From contig NZ_JADZLQ010000001.1 in NCBI RefSeq assembly GCF_015905305.1, forward strand, positions 892,599 to 956,598: 64,000 nucleotides of DNA. The letters are read 5' to 3'. Shown one piece after another: positions 52,097 through 61,177 of this stretch (positions within the stretch are counted from its first letter, which is position 1; every line of letters begins with the position of its first letter). Source of the stretch: Pinirhizobacter soli. GTDB taxonomy: Bacteria > Pseudomonadota > Gammaproteobacteria > Xanthomonadales > Rhodanobacteraceae. The notes under the pieces are model-generated. The model did not search any database. It was not told where the DNA came from and saw nothing but the letters and a program-made list of their open reading frames with translations. The translations under genes were made by a program, and so were the position numbers.

Positions 52097-53287
52097 ATGA
52101 AGCCCCTGCCCCTGCGCACATCTTTGTTGTGCTTCGGCCTCATCGCGCTTTCTGCCTGCGGCAAGAAGCAGGAAGCGCCCAAGGCACCGCCCACTCCCGA
52201 AGTTGGCGTGGTTCAGGCCCAGCTTTCTTCCGCTCCGCTCGTGCAGAACCAGGTCGGACGCCTTTCGGCGTTCCGTACCGCCGATGTGCGCGCACGCGTG
52301 CCGGGCATCCTGCAAAAGCGCGTCTATAACGAAGGCTCCGACGTCAAGGCCGGCCAGGTGCTCTTCCTTATCGATCCGGCCCCGCTTCAGGCGGAACTGG
52401 ACCAGTCGCAGGCGAACCTCGCCTCGGCCCAGGCCACCGCGCTGAACAACAAGGCCGCCGCCGACCGCGCCCGCGGCCTGATCGGCAAGAACTACGTGTC
52501 GCGTTCGGACCTGGACACCGCCGTGGCCAACGAGCGCACCGCCAACGCCGCGGTGAAGCAGGCCCAGGCGGCCGTGCAGACCGCCCGCATCAACCTGAGC
52601 TACACCAAGGTCGAATCGCCCATCGACGGCCGGGCCAGCCAGCAGCAGGTGACTGAAGGCGCGCTCGTGGGCCAGGGTGATACCACCTTGCTGACCACGG
52701 TCGACCAGGTCGATCCGCTCTATGTGAACTTCACCGTGAGCATCGGCGACCTCGCCACCATGCGCCGCGCCGCCGCCACCGGCGGTGTCACCCTGCGCGA
52801 CCAGGACAAGGCCACTGTCACCATCACCCTGCCCGACGGCGGCCTCTATGACGAGAAGGGCACGCTCGACTTCTCCGATACCCAGGTGAACCCCAGCACC
52901 GGCGCGGTGAGCCTGCGCGCGGTCATTCCCAACAAGGACCGCACCCTGCTGCCGGGCACCTATGTGACGATCGCCGCGGACCTGGGCGAACAGAACAAGG
53001 TGTTCCTGATCCCGCAAGCCGCCGTGGTACGTGACACCAAGGGTGCCTACGTGATGACGGTCGGCGGCGACGGCAAGGTGGTCCGCAAGAACATCACCGC
53101 AGCGAACACCAGCGGTGGCAACTGGATCGTCACCAACGGCCTGGCCACCGGCGACCAGGTCATCGTCTCTGGCCTGCAGACCGTCAAGGAAGGTGGCCAG
53201 GCAAAGGCCTCGCCTTACCAGCCAAGCGAACCCAGCCCGTTGCAGCGCCAGACGGCTGCGTCCACTGGCCAGGCCGGCAAGCAGTAA
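52097..53287 (+). CDS. RND efflux periplasmic adaptor (membrane fusion protein)
   Basis: A 396-residue lipoprotein bridging an RND pump and an outer-membrane channel. The signal peptide ends in LIALSAC (Cys about residue 18). Then come the lipoyl-like halves (VRARVPGILQKRVYNEGSDV, about 58), an alpha-helical hairpin (about 95-165; LDQSQANLASAQATALNNKAA), the beta-barrel and the membrane-proximal domain (about 285-370). The ATG at 52097 has GGAG 5 bases upstream. The pump gene follows after 12 bases. The family is AcrA/MexA-like. Confidence 0.93.
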   Translation: MKPLPLRTSLLCFGLIALSACGKKQEAPKAPPTPEVGVVQAQLSSAPLVQNQVGRLSAFRTADVRARVPGILQKRVYNEGSDVKAGQVLFLIDPAPLQAELDQSQANLASAQATALNNKAAADRARGLIGKNYVSRSDLDTAVANERTANAAVKQAQAAVQTARINLSYTKVESPIDGRASQQQVTEGALVGQGDTTLLTTVDQVDPLYVNFTVSIGDLATMRRAAATGGVTLRDQDKATVTITLPDGGLYDEKGTLDFSDTQVNPSTGAVSLRAVIPNKDRTLLPGTYVTIAADLGEQNKVFLIPQAAVVRDTKGAYVMTVGGDGKVVRKNITAANTSGGNWIVTNGLATGDQVIVSGLQTVKEGGQAKASPYQPSEPSPLQRQTAASTGQAGKQ

Positions 53288-53299
53288 AGGGGACACGAC

Positions 53300-56200
53300 A
53301 TGCCGAGTTTCTTCATCGATCGCCCTGTATTCGCATGGGTGATCGCCATCCTCATATCCCTGGTGGGCACGATTTCGTTGCTCAACATGGGTGTGGAGTC
53401 GTATCCCAACATCGCCCCGCCGCAGGTGACGGTCAACGCCACCTATCCGGGTGCGTCGGCGGACACCACGGAAAAGACGGTCACCCAGGTGATCGAGCAG
53501 CAGCTGACGGGTATCGACCACCTTCTGTATTTCTCCTCGTCGTCCAGCTCCGCAGGCACGGCGTCGATCACGCTGACCTTCCAGACCGGTACCGATCCTG
53601 ACATCGCGCAGGTGCAGGTGCAGAACAAGGTCTCGCTGGCCACGCCCCGTCTGCCGACGGAAGTCACCCAGCAGGGTGTGGTGGTGGCGAAGTCGAATCC
53701 CGACTTCCTGATGTTCCTGGCGCTGACCTCCGACAACCCGGACATCGACAACGCCCGCCTGAACGACATCGTCGCCGCGCAGGTCAACGAGCAGGTGGGC
53801 CGTATTTCGGGCGTAGGTTCCACCCGCCAGATCGGCGCCGAATACGCGATGCGTGTCTGGCTCAACCCCGACAAGCTGCAGGGCTATGGCCTTTCCGCAA
53901 GCCAGGTGCAGCAGGCCATCGCCAACCAGAACGTGCAGTTCGCCGCCGGCGCCCTGGGTTCGGATCCGGCCAGCGATGGCCAGGGCTTCAGCGCCACCGT
54001 GTCGGCCGAGGGGCGGTTCTCAAGCCCCGAGCAGTTCGGCCAGATCATCCTGCGCGCCAACCCCGACGGCACCTCGGTCAAGCTTAGCGACGTTGCCAAG
54101 ATCAACTTCGGCGGCCAGACCTACGGCCTGGGCTCCACGCTCGATGGCAAGCCTTCAGGCGCGCTGGGCGTGCAGCTGTTGCCCGGCGCCAACGCGCTGG
54201 ATGTTGCCACCGCGGTACGCGGCAAGATGGCCGAACTTGCCAAGAGCTTCCCGCCGGGCGTGACCTGGCAGGCACCGTACGATTCCACGCCGTTCGTGCG
54301 CATCTCGATCAAGGAAGTGATCGAGACGCTGATCATCGCCATCGTGCTGGTGTTCGGCGTGATGCTGCTGTTCCTGCAGAACATCCGCGCCACCATCATC
54401 CCCACGCTGGTGATCCCAGTGGCATTGCTGGGCACCTTCGCAGGCCTCCTGGCGCTGGGTTTCACCATCAACCAGCTCACGCTGTTCGGCATGGTGCTGG
54501 CGATCGGCATCGTGGTGGACGACGCGATCGTGGTGATCGAGAACGTCGAACGCATCATGACGGAAGAAAACCTTCCGCCAAGGGAAGCCACGCGCAAGGC
54601 CATGGGCCAGATCACCGGCGCGGTGGTAGCGATCACCGTGGTGCTGGCCGCTGTGTTCGTGCCTTCCGCCTTCCAGGCCGGTGCCTCGGGCGTGATCTAC
54701 AAGCAGTTCGCGCTCACCATCGCCGTGTCGATGGGTTTCTCCGCCTTCCTGGCGCTGTCCTTCACGCCAGCGCTGTGCGCCTCGATCCTCAAGCCTACAC
54801 ACGAGCACAAGAAGAACTTCGTCTATCGCGGCTTCAACGTCGGCTTCGACAAGGTCAACAAGATCTACCGGGGCCACATCGGTGGCGCGGTACGCAGTGC
54901 GCCGTTGTGGATGGTTGTGTTCCTGGTGATCTGCGTGCTGTGCGGCTGGCTGTTCAGCCGCCTGCCGACCAGCTTCGTGCCCAGCGAAGACCAGGGTTTC
55001 GCCCTGGCCATCGTCTCGCTGCCGCCCGGTGCCTCGCTGCAGCGCACGCAGAACGTGATGGGACAGATCCGCGAGAAGCTGCACGGCAACCCCAATGTCG
55101 ACCGCATCTTCCAGATCTCCGGCTTCAGCTTCGTCGGTTCGGGTGAAAACACCGGCATGGCGTTCATCCGCCTGAAGGATTGGGACGACCGAAAAACCAC
55201 CGCGGATGAATTCATCCAGCAGGCCAACGGCATCCTGCATGGTATCCGCGACGCGCAGATCTTCGTGGTGAACCTGCCAACCATCCGCGGCCTGTCGCAG
55301 TTCGGCGGTATCGACATGTGGCTGCAGGCCCGCGCCGGCCAAAGCCGTGACGAACTCACCGCGGCGCGCAATACCGTGCTTGGGGCTGCCTCGCAGGATC
55401 CGAACATGGTGGCCGTGCGTCCGAACACGCTCGAAGACGCGCCGCAGATCCAGCTGACCGTCGATCGCACCCAGGCGCAGTCGATGGGCCTGTCGGTCAG
55501 CGATGTCTATACCGCCATCCAGCTCACGCTGGCGCCGGTGTACATCAACGACTTCTCCTATGCCGGCCGCGTCAAGCGCGTGCTGATGCAGGCAGACACC
55601 CCCTACCGCATGGGCCCGGATGCCTTCGGCCACATCTTCACGCCGAGCACCCTGACCACCACCACGTCCACGGGCTCCACCCAGGCGACGCCGCAGATGG
55701 TGCCGCTGTCGAACGTGGTGTCGGCGAAGTGGCAGATGGCCTCCCCCGCCCTTAGCCGCTACAACGGTTACTCGGCGGTGGAAATCGTCGGCAGCGAAGC
55801 CCCGGGCCATTCCACCGGCCAGGCCATGAACGCGCTGTCGGGCATCGTGGATTCGAAGCTTCCGCCAACCTTCGGTTACGACTGGACGGGCCAGTCCTAT
55901 CAGGAAATCCTCTCGGGCAACTCGGCAACATTGCTCATGATCCTGTCGATCCTGATTGTGTTCCTGTGCCTTGCCGCGCTGTACGAGAGCTGGTCGATCC
56001 CGGTGTCGGTGCTGCTGGTGGTCCCCCTAGGCATGCTGGGCACGGTGGTGTTCTCCATGCTCCGCAGCATGCCCAACGACATCTACTTCAAGATCGGCCT
56101 GATCACGGTGATCGGCCTGGCAGCGAAGAACGCGATCCTGATCATCGAGTTCGCGGTAGAGCAGCAGGCCCAGGGCAAGACCTTGCGCCAGGCAACCATC

Positions 56201-56557
56201 GAAGCCTCGCACCTGCGACTCCGCCCGATCCTGATGACCTCCATCGCCTTCATCCTGGGTGTGTTCCCGCTGTTCGTCTCGTCCGGTGCCGGCGCCAATT
56301 CCCGCCACTCCATCGGCACAGGCGTGATCGGCGGCATGCTGTTCGCCACCTTCCTGGGCCTGCTGCTGATCCCGGTGTTCTACGTCAGCGTACGCCGCCT
56401 GCTGGGCGACAAGCTCGACGAGGTATCGCACAAGCTGCCCCATTCCCGCGACCACACGGAGCACGGCGAAGGCGACCACGACGGCAAGGGCCCGAACGAT
56501 CCGCACGCGCCGAACGTGGGCGACACCAGCCACCTGGACCCCGGCCCCCGAGGCTAA
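53300..56557 (+). CDS. RND multidrug efflux pump, HAE1 family (AcrB/MexB-like)
   Basis: A 1085-residue inner-membrane proton antiporter. It has the duplicated plan of 12 membrane helices with two large periplasmic loops (about residues 35-335 and 560-870). The proton-relay motif GIVVDDAIVVIENVER (about 403-418) holds the two essential aspartates and GLAAKNAILIIEFAVE (about 937) the lysine. The N-terminus MPSFFIDRPVFAWVIA is typical. The C-terminal 50 residues are His/Asp/Gly-rich, longer than usual. No OprM/TolC-type gene follows; a strong terminator comes 20 bases later, so the outer-membrane channel must be encoded elsewhere. Confidence 0.95.
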   Translation: MPSFFIDRPVFAWVIAILISLVGTISLLNMGVESYPNIAPPQVTVNATYPGASADTTEKTVTQVIEQQLTGIDHLLYFSSSSSSAGTASITLTFQTGTDPDIAQVQVQNKVSLATPRLPTEVTQQGVVVAKSNPDFLMFLALTSDNPDIDNARLNDIVAAQVNEQVGRISGVGSTRQIGAEYAMRVWLNPDKLQGYGLSASQVQQAIANQNVQFAAGALGSDPASDGQGFSATVSAEGRFSSPEQFGQIILRANPDGTSVKLSDVAKINFGGQTYGLGSTLDGKPSGALGVQLLPGANALDVATAVRGKMAELAKSFPPGVTWQAPYDSTPFVRISIKEVIETLIIAIVLVFGVMLLFLQNIRATIIPTLVIPVALLGTFAGLLALGFTINQLTLFGMVLAIGIVVDDAIVVIENVERIMTEENLPPREATRKAMGQITGAVVAITVVLAAVFVPSAFQAGASGVIYKQFALTIAVSMGFSAFLALSFTPALCASILKPTHEHKKNFVYRGFNVGFDKVNKIYRGHIGGAVRSAPLWMVVFLVICVLCGWLFSRLPTSFVPSEDQGFALAIVSLPPGASLQRTQNVMGQIREKLHGNPNVDRIFQISGFSFVGSGENTGMAFIRLKDWDDRKTTADEFIQQANGILHGIRDAQIFVVNLPTIRGLSQFGGIDMWLQARAGQSRDELTAARNTVLGAASQDPNMVAVRPNTLEDAPQIQLTVDRTQAQSMGLSVSDVYTAIQLTLAPVYINDFSYAGRVKRVLMQADTPYRMGPDAFGHIFTPSTLTTTTSTGSTQATPQMVPLSNVVSAKWQMASPALSRYNGYSAVEIVGSEAPGHSTGQAMNALSGIVDSKLPPTFGYDWTGQSYQEILSGNSATLLMILSILIVFLCLAALYESWSIPVSVLLVVPLGMLGTVVFSMLRSMPNDIYFKIGLITVIGLAAKNAILIIEFAVEQQAQGKTLRQATIEASHLRLRPILMTSIAFILGVFPLFVSSGAGANSRHSIGTGVIGGMLFATFLGLLLIPVFYVSVRRLLGDKLDEVSHKLPHSRDHTEHGEGDHDGKGPNDPHAPNVGDTSHLDPGPRG

Positions 56558-56576
56558 AGTCCACGCGAGACCCTCC

Positions 56577-56606
56577 GACCCCGGCTTACGCCGGGGTCTT
56601 TTTTTT
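56577..56606 (+). terminator. Rho-independent terminator after the RND pump gene
   Basis: GACCCCGGC (56577-56585) pairs with GCCGGGGTC (56590-56598) over a TTAC loop, followed by eight T residues. Confidence 0.94.
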
Positions 56607-56640
56607 GCTCGGCGTTGCCGCGGCGCTCGGGCGTGGTTGC

Positions 56641-56878
56641 AGGAGCCGGGGGCGGCGACCCTCGTCGCTCCGGTTGCACCGGCGCTTGGGAGAAGAGGCC
56701 GCTGCGCGGCTGTGTTTGATGGCTGCGCCCCGGCGCGCTCGCGCTGCGGGCGGGGGTTTTCGAGGCGGCCTGCGGCCTTCGCGAAAACGGCCGACCGAGG
56801 TCGTCCCCCTGCGGGCCATTTCCGCCCGCAGCGCTCGGTTCCACAAGTCGCTGACGAGGGTAGCCGCCCCCGGCTCCG
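56641..56878 (+). repeat. Palindromic intergenic repeat, copy A
   Basis: About 238 bases framed by imperfect inverted arms of about 26 bases: GGAGCCGGGGGCGGC then ACCCTCGTC at the left, and GACGAGGGT then CCGCCCCCGGCTCC at the right. Internal landmarks in order are AGGCCGCTGCGCGGC (from 56696), GGCTGCGCCCC (to 56731), CGGGGGTTTTCG (about 56751-56762) and GCGAAAACGGCCG (56781-56793). The same landmarks recur in reverse orientation in copy B. The whole could fold into one long branched stem as RNA. Confidence 0.75.
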
Positions 56879-56962
56879 GACACGTCCGAGACGGCGTGCG
56901 GGGAGAGCATGCCAAATGCCAGGCAGCGCTGCCTGGGCTTTCCCATCGCAAACCTCAGGCTC

Positions 56963-57212
56963 GGGAGAGCCGGCGGGGCTTAGCGGCGGCGCTCCGTGCG
57001 AAGGCGAAGGGCTTCGGTCGGATCAGGCCCGCCAGGGGGCCGGCCATGGATGGCCGGCCGTTTTCGCTGAGCCATGGATGGCGAATCGAAAACCCCCGGC
57101 CGAAGCCCGTCCCGATGGGGGCGCAGCCTTAAGACACCGCCGCGTAGCGGCCTCCTTTCCCCGAGGGTCGCCGCAGCCAGGAGCACCGCCGCTAAGCCCT
57201 GCCGGCTCTCCC
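56963..57212 (-). repeat. Palindromic intergenic repeat, copy B (inverted relative to copy A)
   Basis: About 250 bases framed by inverted arms of about 32 bases: GGAGAGCCGGC then GGGCTTAGCGGCGG at the left, and the matching CCGCCGCTAAGCCC then GCCGGCTCTCC at the right. Read on the minus strand it contains, in the same order as copy A, GGCGACCCTCG, AGGCCGCTACGCGGC, GGCTGCGCCCC, CGGGGGTTTTCG and GCGAAAACGGCCG. One 36-base stretch matches copy A at 31 positions by eye. The segments between landmarks have diverged. Confidence 0.75.
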
Positions 57213-57291
57213 CGCCCTGATGCAGCGCGTCAAGGCTGTTGCGGCTGCTGGCGATATTCTTTGTGGCAGACCTGTGCTGGCCATTTCATTC

Positions 57292-58179
57292 ATGCGATCG
57301 CTGCCTCCGCTCAATCCGTTGCTTGCCTTTGAGGCGGCATCGCGCCATTTGAGTTTTACTCGCGCGGCGCGCGAGTTGAGTGTTACGCAGGGTGCCATCA
57401 GTCACCAGATTGCTACGCTGGAGGAGTACTTTGGCGCGCGATTGTTTGAGCGGCGCAGCAATCAGTTGGTGCTTACGCCTGCGGCGCAGGCTTATGCGCA
57501 GGCCCTGCAGGGGGCGTTCGAGGAGATGCGGCGGGCGACGTCCGCCTTTTATGCGTCGGCGTCCATTCGCTCTACGCTTACCATCAAGGGTTATCCCCTG
57601 TTGCTCAGTCGGTGGCTGACGCCGCGACTTCCTGCCTTCAGTCGCCAGTATCCCGATATCGATGTGCGCCTGATGTCGGTGTCGGGCGCGAGCCTGGTGG
57701 ACTTCGAGAACCAGGGCATCGATGTGGGCATTCGCTATGGCAGCGGTCGCTGGCGTGGCCTTACCAGCCACCTGTTGTTCGCCGACGAGCTGGTGCCGGT
57801 GTGTACGAAGGAGCTTGCCCAGAATCTGTCGCTGCACGATGCGCCCTCGCTTGCCGGCCAGGTGTTGCTGCAGACGCATGCGCGTGCACGCGACTGGCCT
57901 GACTGGTTTGCCTGCGCGGGCGTCGACGATGCGCAGGCCTTGCGCAAGCTGATGTCGTTCGAGGACCTGGGAATCGTCCACCGCTTCGCCATCGAGGGCA
58001 GCGGCATTGCCATCCTGCAGAAGGCCTACGTGGACGACGACGTCCGCGAGGGGCGCCTGGTGGTGCCCTGCGGACCGGTGCTGCGGCGCGAGCTGGGCTA
58101 TCACCTGGTAACGCCCAGCGACCAGCGGCGCGAGGCCAAGGTGCAGGAATTCTCCGACTGGCTGCTGGCGACGATCTAG
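57292..58179 (+). CDS. LysR-family transcriptional regulator (GcvA-like)
   Basis: A 295-residue regulator. The N-terminal winged helix-turn-helix (about 5-65; AFEAASRHLSFTRAARELSV and AISHQIATLEEYFGARLFER) is typical of the GcvA subgroup, followed by an effector-binding domain (about 92-290; VDFENQGIDVGIRYGSGRW). Effectors of the subgroup vary and are often aromatic or amino-acid derived. It converges on the catabolic operon at its right; their stop codons overlap in CTAG. LysR regulators often control neighbouring catabolic genes, but the usual divergent layout is absent, so this link is a guess. I chose the ATG at 57292; no strong binding site precedes it. Confidence 0.87.
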   Translation: MRSLPPLNPLLAFEAASRHLSFTRAARELSVTQGAISHQIATLEEYFGARLFERRSNQLVLTPAAQAYAQALQGAFEEMRRATSAFYASASIRSTLTIKGYPLLLSRWLTPRLPAFSRQYPDIDVRLMSVSGASLVDFENQGIDVGIRYGSGRWRGLTSHLLFADELVPVCTKELAQNLSLHDAPSLAGQVLLQTHARARDWPDWFACAGVDDAQALRKLMSFEDLGIVHRFAIEGSGIAILQKAYVDDDVREGRLVVPCGPVLRRELGYHLVTPSDQRREAKVQEFSDWLLATI

Positions 58180-58844
58180 CCGGCAAGGTGCCTGTCGAAG
58201 AAGGCGAGCGTGCGCGCCTGGGCCAGTTCGTAGGCCGCCTGGTTGAAGGTGGGACGCTCCTCGCAGCCGAAGCCATGGTGCGCTCCGGGATACAGGAAGG
58301 TTTCCACCTGTGGCTGCGCAGCGCGGATGGCGGCCACGTCATCCATCGAGATGGAATGATCTACTTCGCCGAAATGCAGCTGCACGGGAATGCGCGGTGT
58401 TTCATCGCGATCCGCGGCGATGCCGCCGCCATACCAGGCCACGGAGGCAGCGAAGCGGTCGCTGCGGGTCGCGCCCCACCAGGCCACGCGACCACCCCAG
58501 CAGTAGCCGATGATGCCCACCCTGGGTGCATCGAGTACTGCGCGCGCGGCTTCGACGTCGAGCTCCGGGCCACCGGACGGCAGCCGTGCGCGTAACTGGA
58601 ACCCATGCTCCAGGTCGTCCTTGCCGTAGCCAAGGTCAAGGTCGCGTTCCACACGGTCCATCAGCGCGGGACAAACCACGGCCACGCCGGCCTTGGCGAA
58701 CTGGGCACAGGCGTAGCGCATGTGCCCATTCACACCGAAGATCTCCATGCCCACCACCAGATGCATGCGCGGATGCGCCGGCCCGTCGCGCCACGCCTTC
58801 AGGCGATGCCCGTCGGCGGCAGTCAGTTCGATCCACTCGGCCAT
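58176..58844 (-). CDS. Dienelactone hydrolase family protein (first copy)
   Basis: A 222-residue alpha/beta hydrolase. The Cys-Asp-His triad is visible: GYCWGGRVAW (Cys about residue 113), FGEVDHSISM (Asp about 162) and PGAHHGFG (His about 194). Such enzymes open dienelactones in aromatic breakdown, but the family also acts on other esters. An AAGGAG box lies 6 bases before the ATG at 58844. It is the last gene of the catabolic operon, 11 bases after the porin gene. Confidence 0.9.
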   Translation of the reverse strand: MAEWIELTAADGHRLKAWRDGPAHPRMHLVVGMEIFGVNGHMRYACAQFAKAGVAVVCPALMDRVERDLDLGYGKDDLEHGFQLRARLPSGGPELDVEAARAVLDAPRVGIIGYCWGGRVAWWGATRSDRFAASVAWYGGGIAADRDETPRIPVQLHFGEVDHSISMDDVAAIRAAQPQVETFLYPGAHHGFGCEERPTFNQAAYELAQARTLAFFDRHLAG

Positions 58845-58855
58845 GGTTTGCTCCT

Positions 58856-60208
58856 TTAGAACTTGAAGGCGATGGCGCCGCCGATGACGGTGGCGTTTGG
58901 ATATTTTGCCGCGCTGAACACGCCCGGATGAATCAGGTACTGCACATCGGGCGTGATGAACATCCACGGCGTGAGCTGGATCTTGTACGACAGGTCGATG
59001 TAGCGCTCGGCGCCGATGTAGCCGAAGCTGGGCCGGCGCTCGATCTGCGCTTCCAGCTTGCGATGGTTGAGGTTCGATTTAGCCCAGCCCAGGCTCAGCA
59101 CATCGTCGGGCCGGCTGGCGAATGGGCCCTGGAAAACGAAACCGGCCGAGTTGTAGCTCTCGATGATCGAACTGCTGGCGTTCGCCTGGGTCAGGTTGAG
59201 GAACAGCACCAGCCCGCGCCTGGCATCGGGGCCGATGCCGTACACCATCTGGTCCACGGCCAGCCAGCCACTGTCGCGGCCGGTGTGCATGATCTTGGGG
59301 TTCACCACGTCCGGCGCCTCGCTGGTGTCGTAGTAGGCGCCGATCTTGTAGTGGCCCACCAGGCCCTGCTCGCCCAGCGATGCATTCCACCCGAGCTCGG
59401 ATAAGTAGATCTCACCCGTCCGACCCTCACGCGATAGCCTGAAGCCCTGCTTCTCGTCGGTGAATCGCGTGGGATTGACGTCGAACACGCCTACCTTCAG
59501 GTACACATCCTTGGTAATGAAACCGGTGACGCGTGCGCCAAGCTGTGCGCCCGGGGGGTTCTGGAAACCGCTGGTATCGGCCGCCAGCGAATTGGGATGT
59601 CCGCAAAATCCCTGGTTGAGGAAACTGCACAGGATCGCCGTGTAGTCGAACTCCGCCGCGGCGGGAAACCAGCCCAGCTGGTAGCTCAAGCGCCCCTGGT
59701 AGAAGTTCTGCCGGAAGCTCATGTTGGCGAGGCGGAAATTCTCGCCTTCGCCGTAGTTGCTGTCGATGGTGACGCGCACGCCGGCAAGCGTTGAAGCGTT
59801 GGCGCCATAACGGTCGGATACGGCGAAGGTGAAGATGCCATTGTCGATATCGACGAGCTTGTGCATGTCGAAATTGGCACCGAGCAGGATCTGGTTATTG
59901 GTCTCGGTGCCACGCTTCACGCCACCGTGCACGATGTCGGCCGTCTGTACCTGATAGCTGGAAAAGATATCCACGCCCTCGCGGGTAAGCTGCGTGCGTG
60001 CACCACCCCAGTCGCCGGTCATGCCTGGCTGGTGCAGCCAGTCCATGGTTGGCGTGGGCGTGGGCGGATCCTGATCCAACTTCGCTTGTGCCGATGTGTC
60101 CTGCGCGTACGCCCCGGGCGCGGCGAACGCCAACAGCATGGGCCATGCACGCGCAAGTGCGCGCATCGCCGGCCATCGACGGGGTTTGCTGCTGTTCGAT
60201 TGTTGCAT
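58856..60208 (-). CDS. OprB-like carbohydrate-selective porin family protein
   Basis: A 450-residue outer-membrane protein. A signal peptide (about 1-36, ending AYAQ) is followed by WLHQPGMTGDWGGARTQL, the N-terminal signature of OprB porins, and many amphipathic strands to the terminal AIAFKF, ending in Phe. OprB-type channels take up sugars, but relatives in catabolic operons take up other small organic acids. I chose the ATG at 60208, which has GGGAGGG upstream at good spacing; ATG 60214 is two codons longer. About 210 bases separate it from the aldolase-type gene, holding only a short GC hairpin, so it may have its own promoter. Confidence 0.9.
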   Translation of the reverse strand: MQQSNSSKPRRWPAMRALARAWPMLLAFAAPGAYAQDTSAQAKLDQDPPTPTPTMDWLHQPGMTGDWGGARTQLTREGVDIFSSYQVQTADIVHGGVKRGTETNNQILLGANFDMHKLVDIDNGIFTFAVSDRYGANASTLAGVRVTIDSNYGEGENFRLANMSFRQNFYQGRLSYQLGWFPAAAEFDYTAILCSFLNQGFCGHPNSLAADTSGFQNPPGAQLGARVTGFITKDVYLKVGVFDVNPTRFTDEKQGFRLSREGRTGEIYLSELGWNASLGEQGLVGHYKIGAYYDTSEAPDVVNPKIMHTGRDSGWLAVDQMVYGIGPDARRGLVLFLNLTQANASSSIIESYNSAGFVFQGPFASRPDDVLSLGWAKSNLNHRKLEAQIERRPSFGYIGAERYIDLSYKIQLTPWMFITPDVQYLIHPGVFSAAKYPNATVIGGAIAFKF

Positions 60209-60418
60209 GGCCATCCCTCCCGGATGAAAAGGTCATCGGTCGCTTGGCGTGCCTCGTGTCCCTGTCACTTGCCGGTCGTCCTTCATGCCTGGACCGTCGA
60301 TGGGAGGTGTGCCAATCGTGTTTTCTTGTGCGCGGGCAAGCCGGCCCCGTGCCGCGTCGCGCGCGGTTCTCGTCGTCGTTGCGTGGTGATTTGGGCGCGG
60401 CCTTTCGCGGCCGCGATG

Positions 60419-61177
60419 CTAGCTGCCGTTCATGGCCGCCAGCGCCTGTTCGGACTTGCGTTCGTAATAGCCCCACAACAGCCGGAGCAATCGCGGATTG
60501 AAGGTGCCGCGTGCACAGTCGGCGGCTTCTTCGGGCTTGAGTTCCAGCGCGCCACCAAGCACTTCGGCTTCCACCTGCTTGCGCGAATTTTCCTCGAAAA
60601 AGGTGCTGCGGAAGAAGGCGATCTCGGCCGACTCGCCCACCACCACGCTGCCGTGCCCGCGTTGTTGCACCACCGCGTGCTTGCCCAATGCCGCCGACAG
60701 CGACGCGGCCTGGGCATCGGTCACCACCAGGCGCGGATCGTCCCAGGTGGGCACGCCCGTATGCAGGAAGGCGCCGTGCAGGAACACCGGCTTCACTTCG
60801 CGCCCAGCGATGCCCAGCAAGGTGGAGTGCTCGCCGTGCAGGTGGGTCACGCTCATGACTTCGGGGCGGTCGCGATGGATCTGCGTATGGATGCGCCACT
60901 CCAGCGGCACCTCGCCACCGGGATGCTCCAGGATCTCGCCGTCGATGTGGAAGACGAATACGTCCTCCGGCTGCACCATGGCCTTCTCCGACCCCGCACC
61001 CGGGCTCAGCAACACCCGATCGGTGCCGGGCACGCGGATCGACACATGACCGAACATGCCGATGGAACCCTGCAGGTTCAGCATGCGGCACATCACGGCG
61101 GTCTTGCGGCGAAGCTCGGCCTCCGATTCGACGGGAGTGGCGGTGGTGGCATCGGCCATGGATCGGTCCTCGGTCAT
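60419..61177 (-). CDS. Class II aldolase/adducin family protein
   Basis: A 252-residue metal-dependent enzyme. The zinc-ligand pattern is visible in SVTHLHGEHST (about residue 108-118), with a further histidine in RGHGSVVVGES (about 170), and SIGMFGHVSIRVPG near the start. Members include sugar-phosphate aldolases and decarboxylases of aromatic ring-cleavage or dihydroxyphthalate-type pathways. Given its operon partners, a decarboxylase/lyase in aromatic breakdown is more likely than a sugar aldolase (inference). It starts in an ATGA overlap with the transporter gene; an ATG at 61159 with a GAGGA box is an alternative. Confidence 0.85.
   Translation of the reverse strand: MTEDRSMADATTATPVESEAELRRKTAVMCRMLNLQGSIGMFGHVSIRVPGTDRVLLSPGAGSEKAMVQPEDVFVFHIDGEILEHPGGEVPLEWRIHTQIHRDRPEVMSVTHLHGEHSTLLGIAGREVKPVFLHGAFLHTGVPTWDDPRLVVTDAQAASLSAALGKHAVVQQRGHGSVVVGESAEIAFFRSTFFEENSRKQVEAEVLGGALELKPEEAADCARGTFNPRLLRLLWGYYERKSEQALAAMNGS

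Larger units (their letters stand above)
56607..57291. other. Gene-free, palindrome-rich interval
   Basis: About 685 bases between the pump terminator and the LysR gene show no credible gene on either strand. The interval is made of two related palindromic elements (56641-56878 and 56963-57212) in opposite orientation, with a perfect 18-base palindrome, CCAGGCAGCGCTGCCTGG (56919-56936), between them. Open frames crossing it are low-complexity and end at the repeats. Confidence 0.75.

Noticed and set aside
54155-55810. A 551-codon minus-strand frame opposite the RND pump
   Set aside because: It is antisense to conserved AcrB-like sequence and has His/Gln/Arg-rich low-complexity composition.
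56881-57291. Open frames of about 100-390 codons crossing the repeat region
   Set aside because: They run through inverted repeats, are low in complexity and change character at repeat boundaries. They are not genes.
60396-60415. A GC hairpin, CGCGGCC-N6-GGCCGCG, after the aldolase-type gene
   Set aside because: It is short, has no T-run and is the kind of fold expected by chance in such GC-rich DNA. It is not strong enough to call a terminator.
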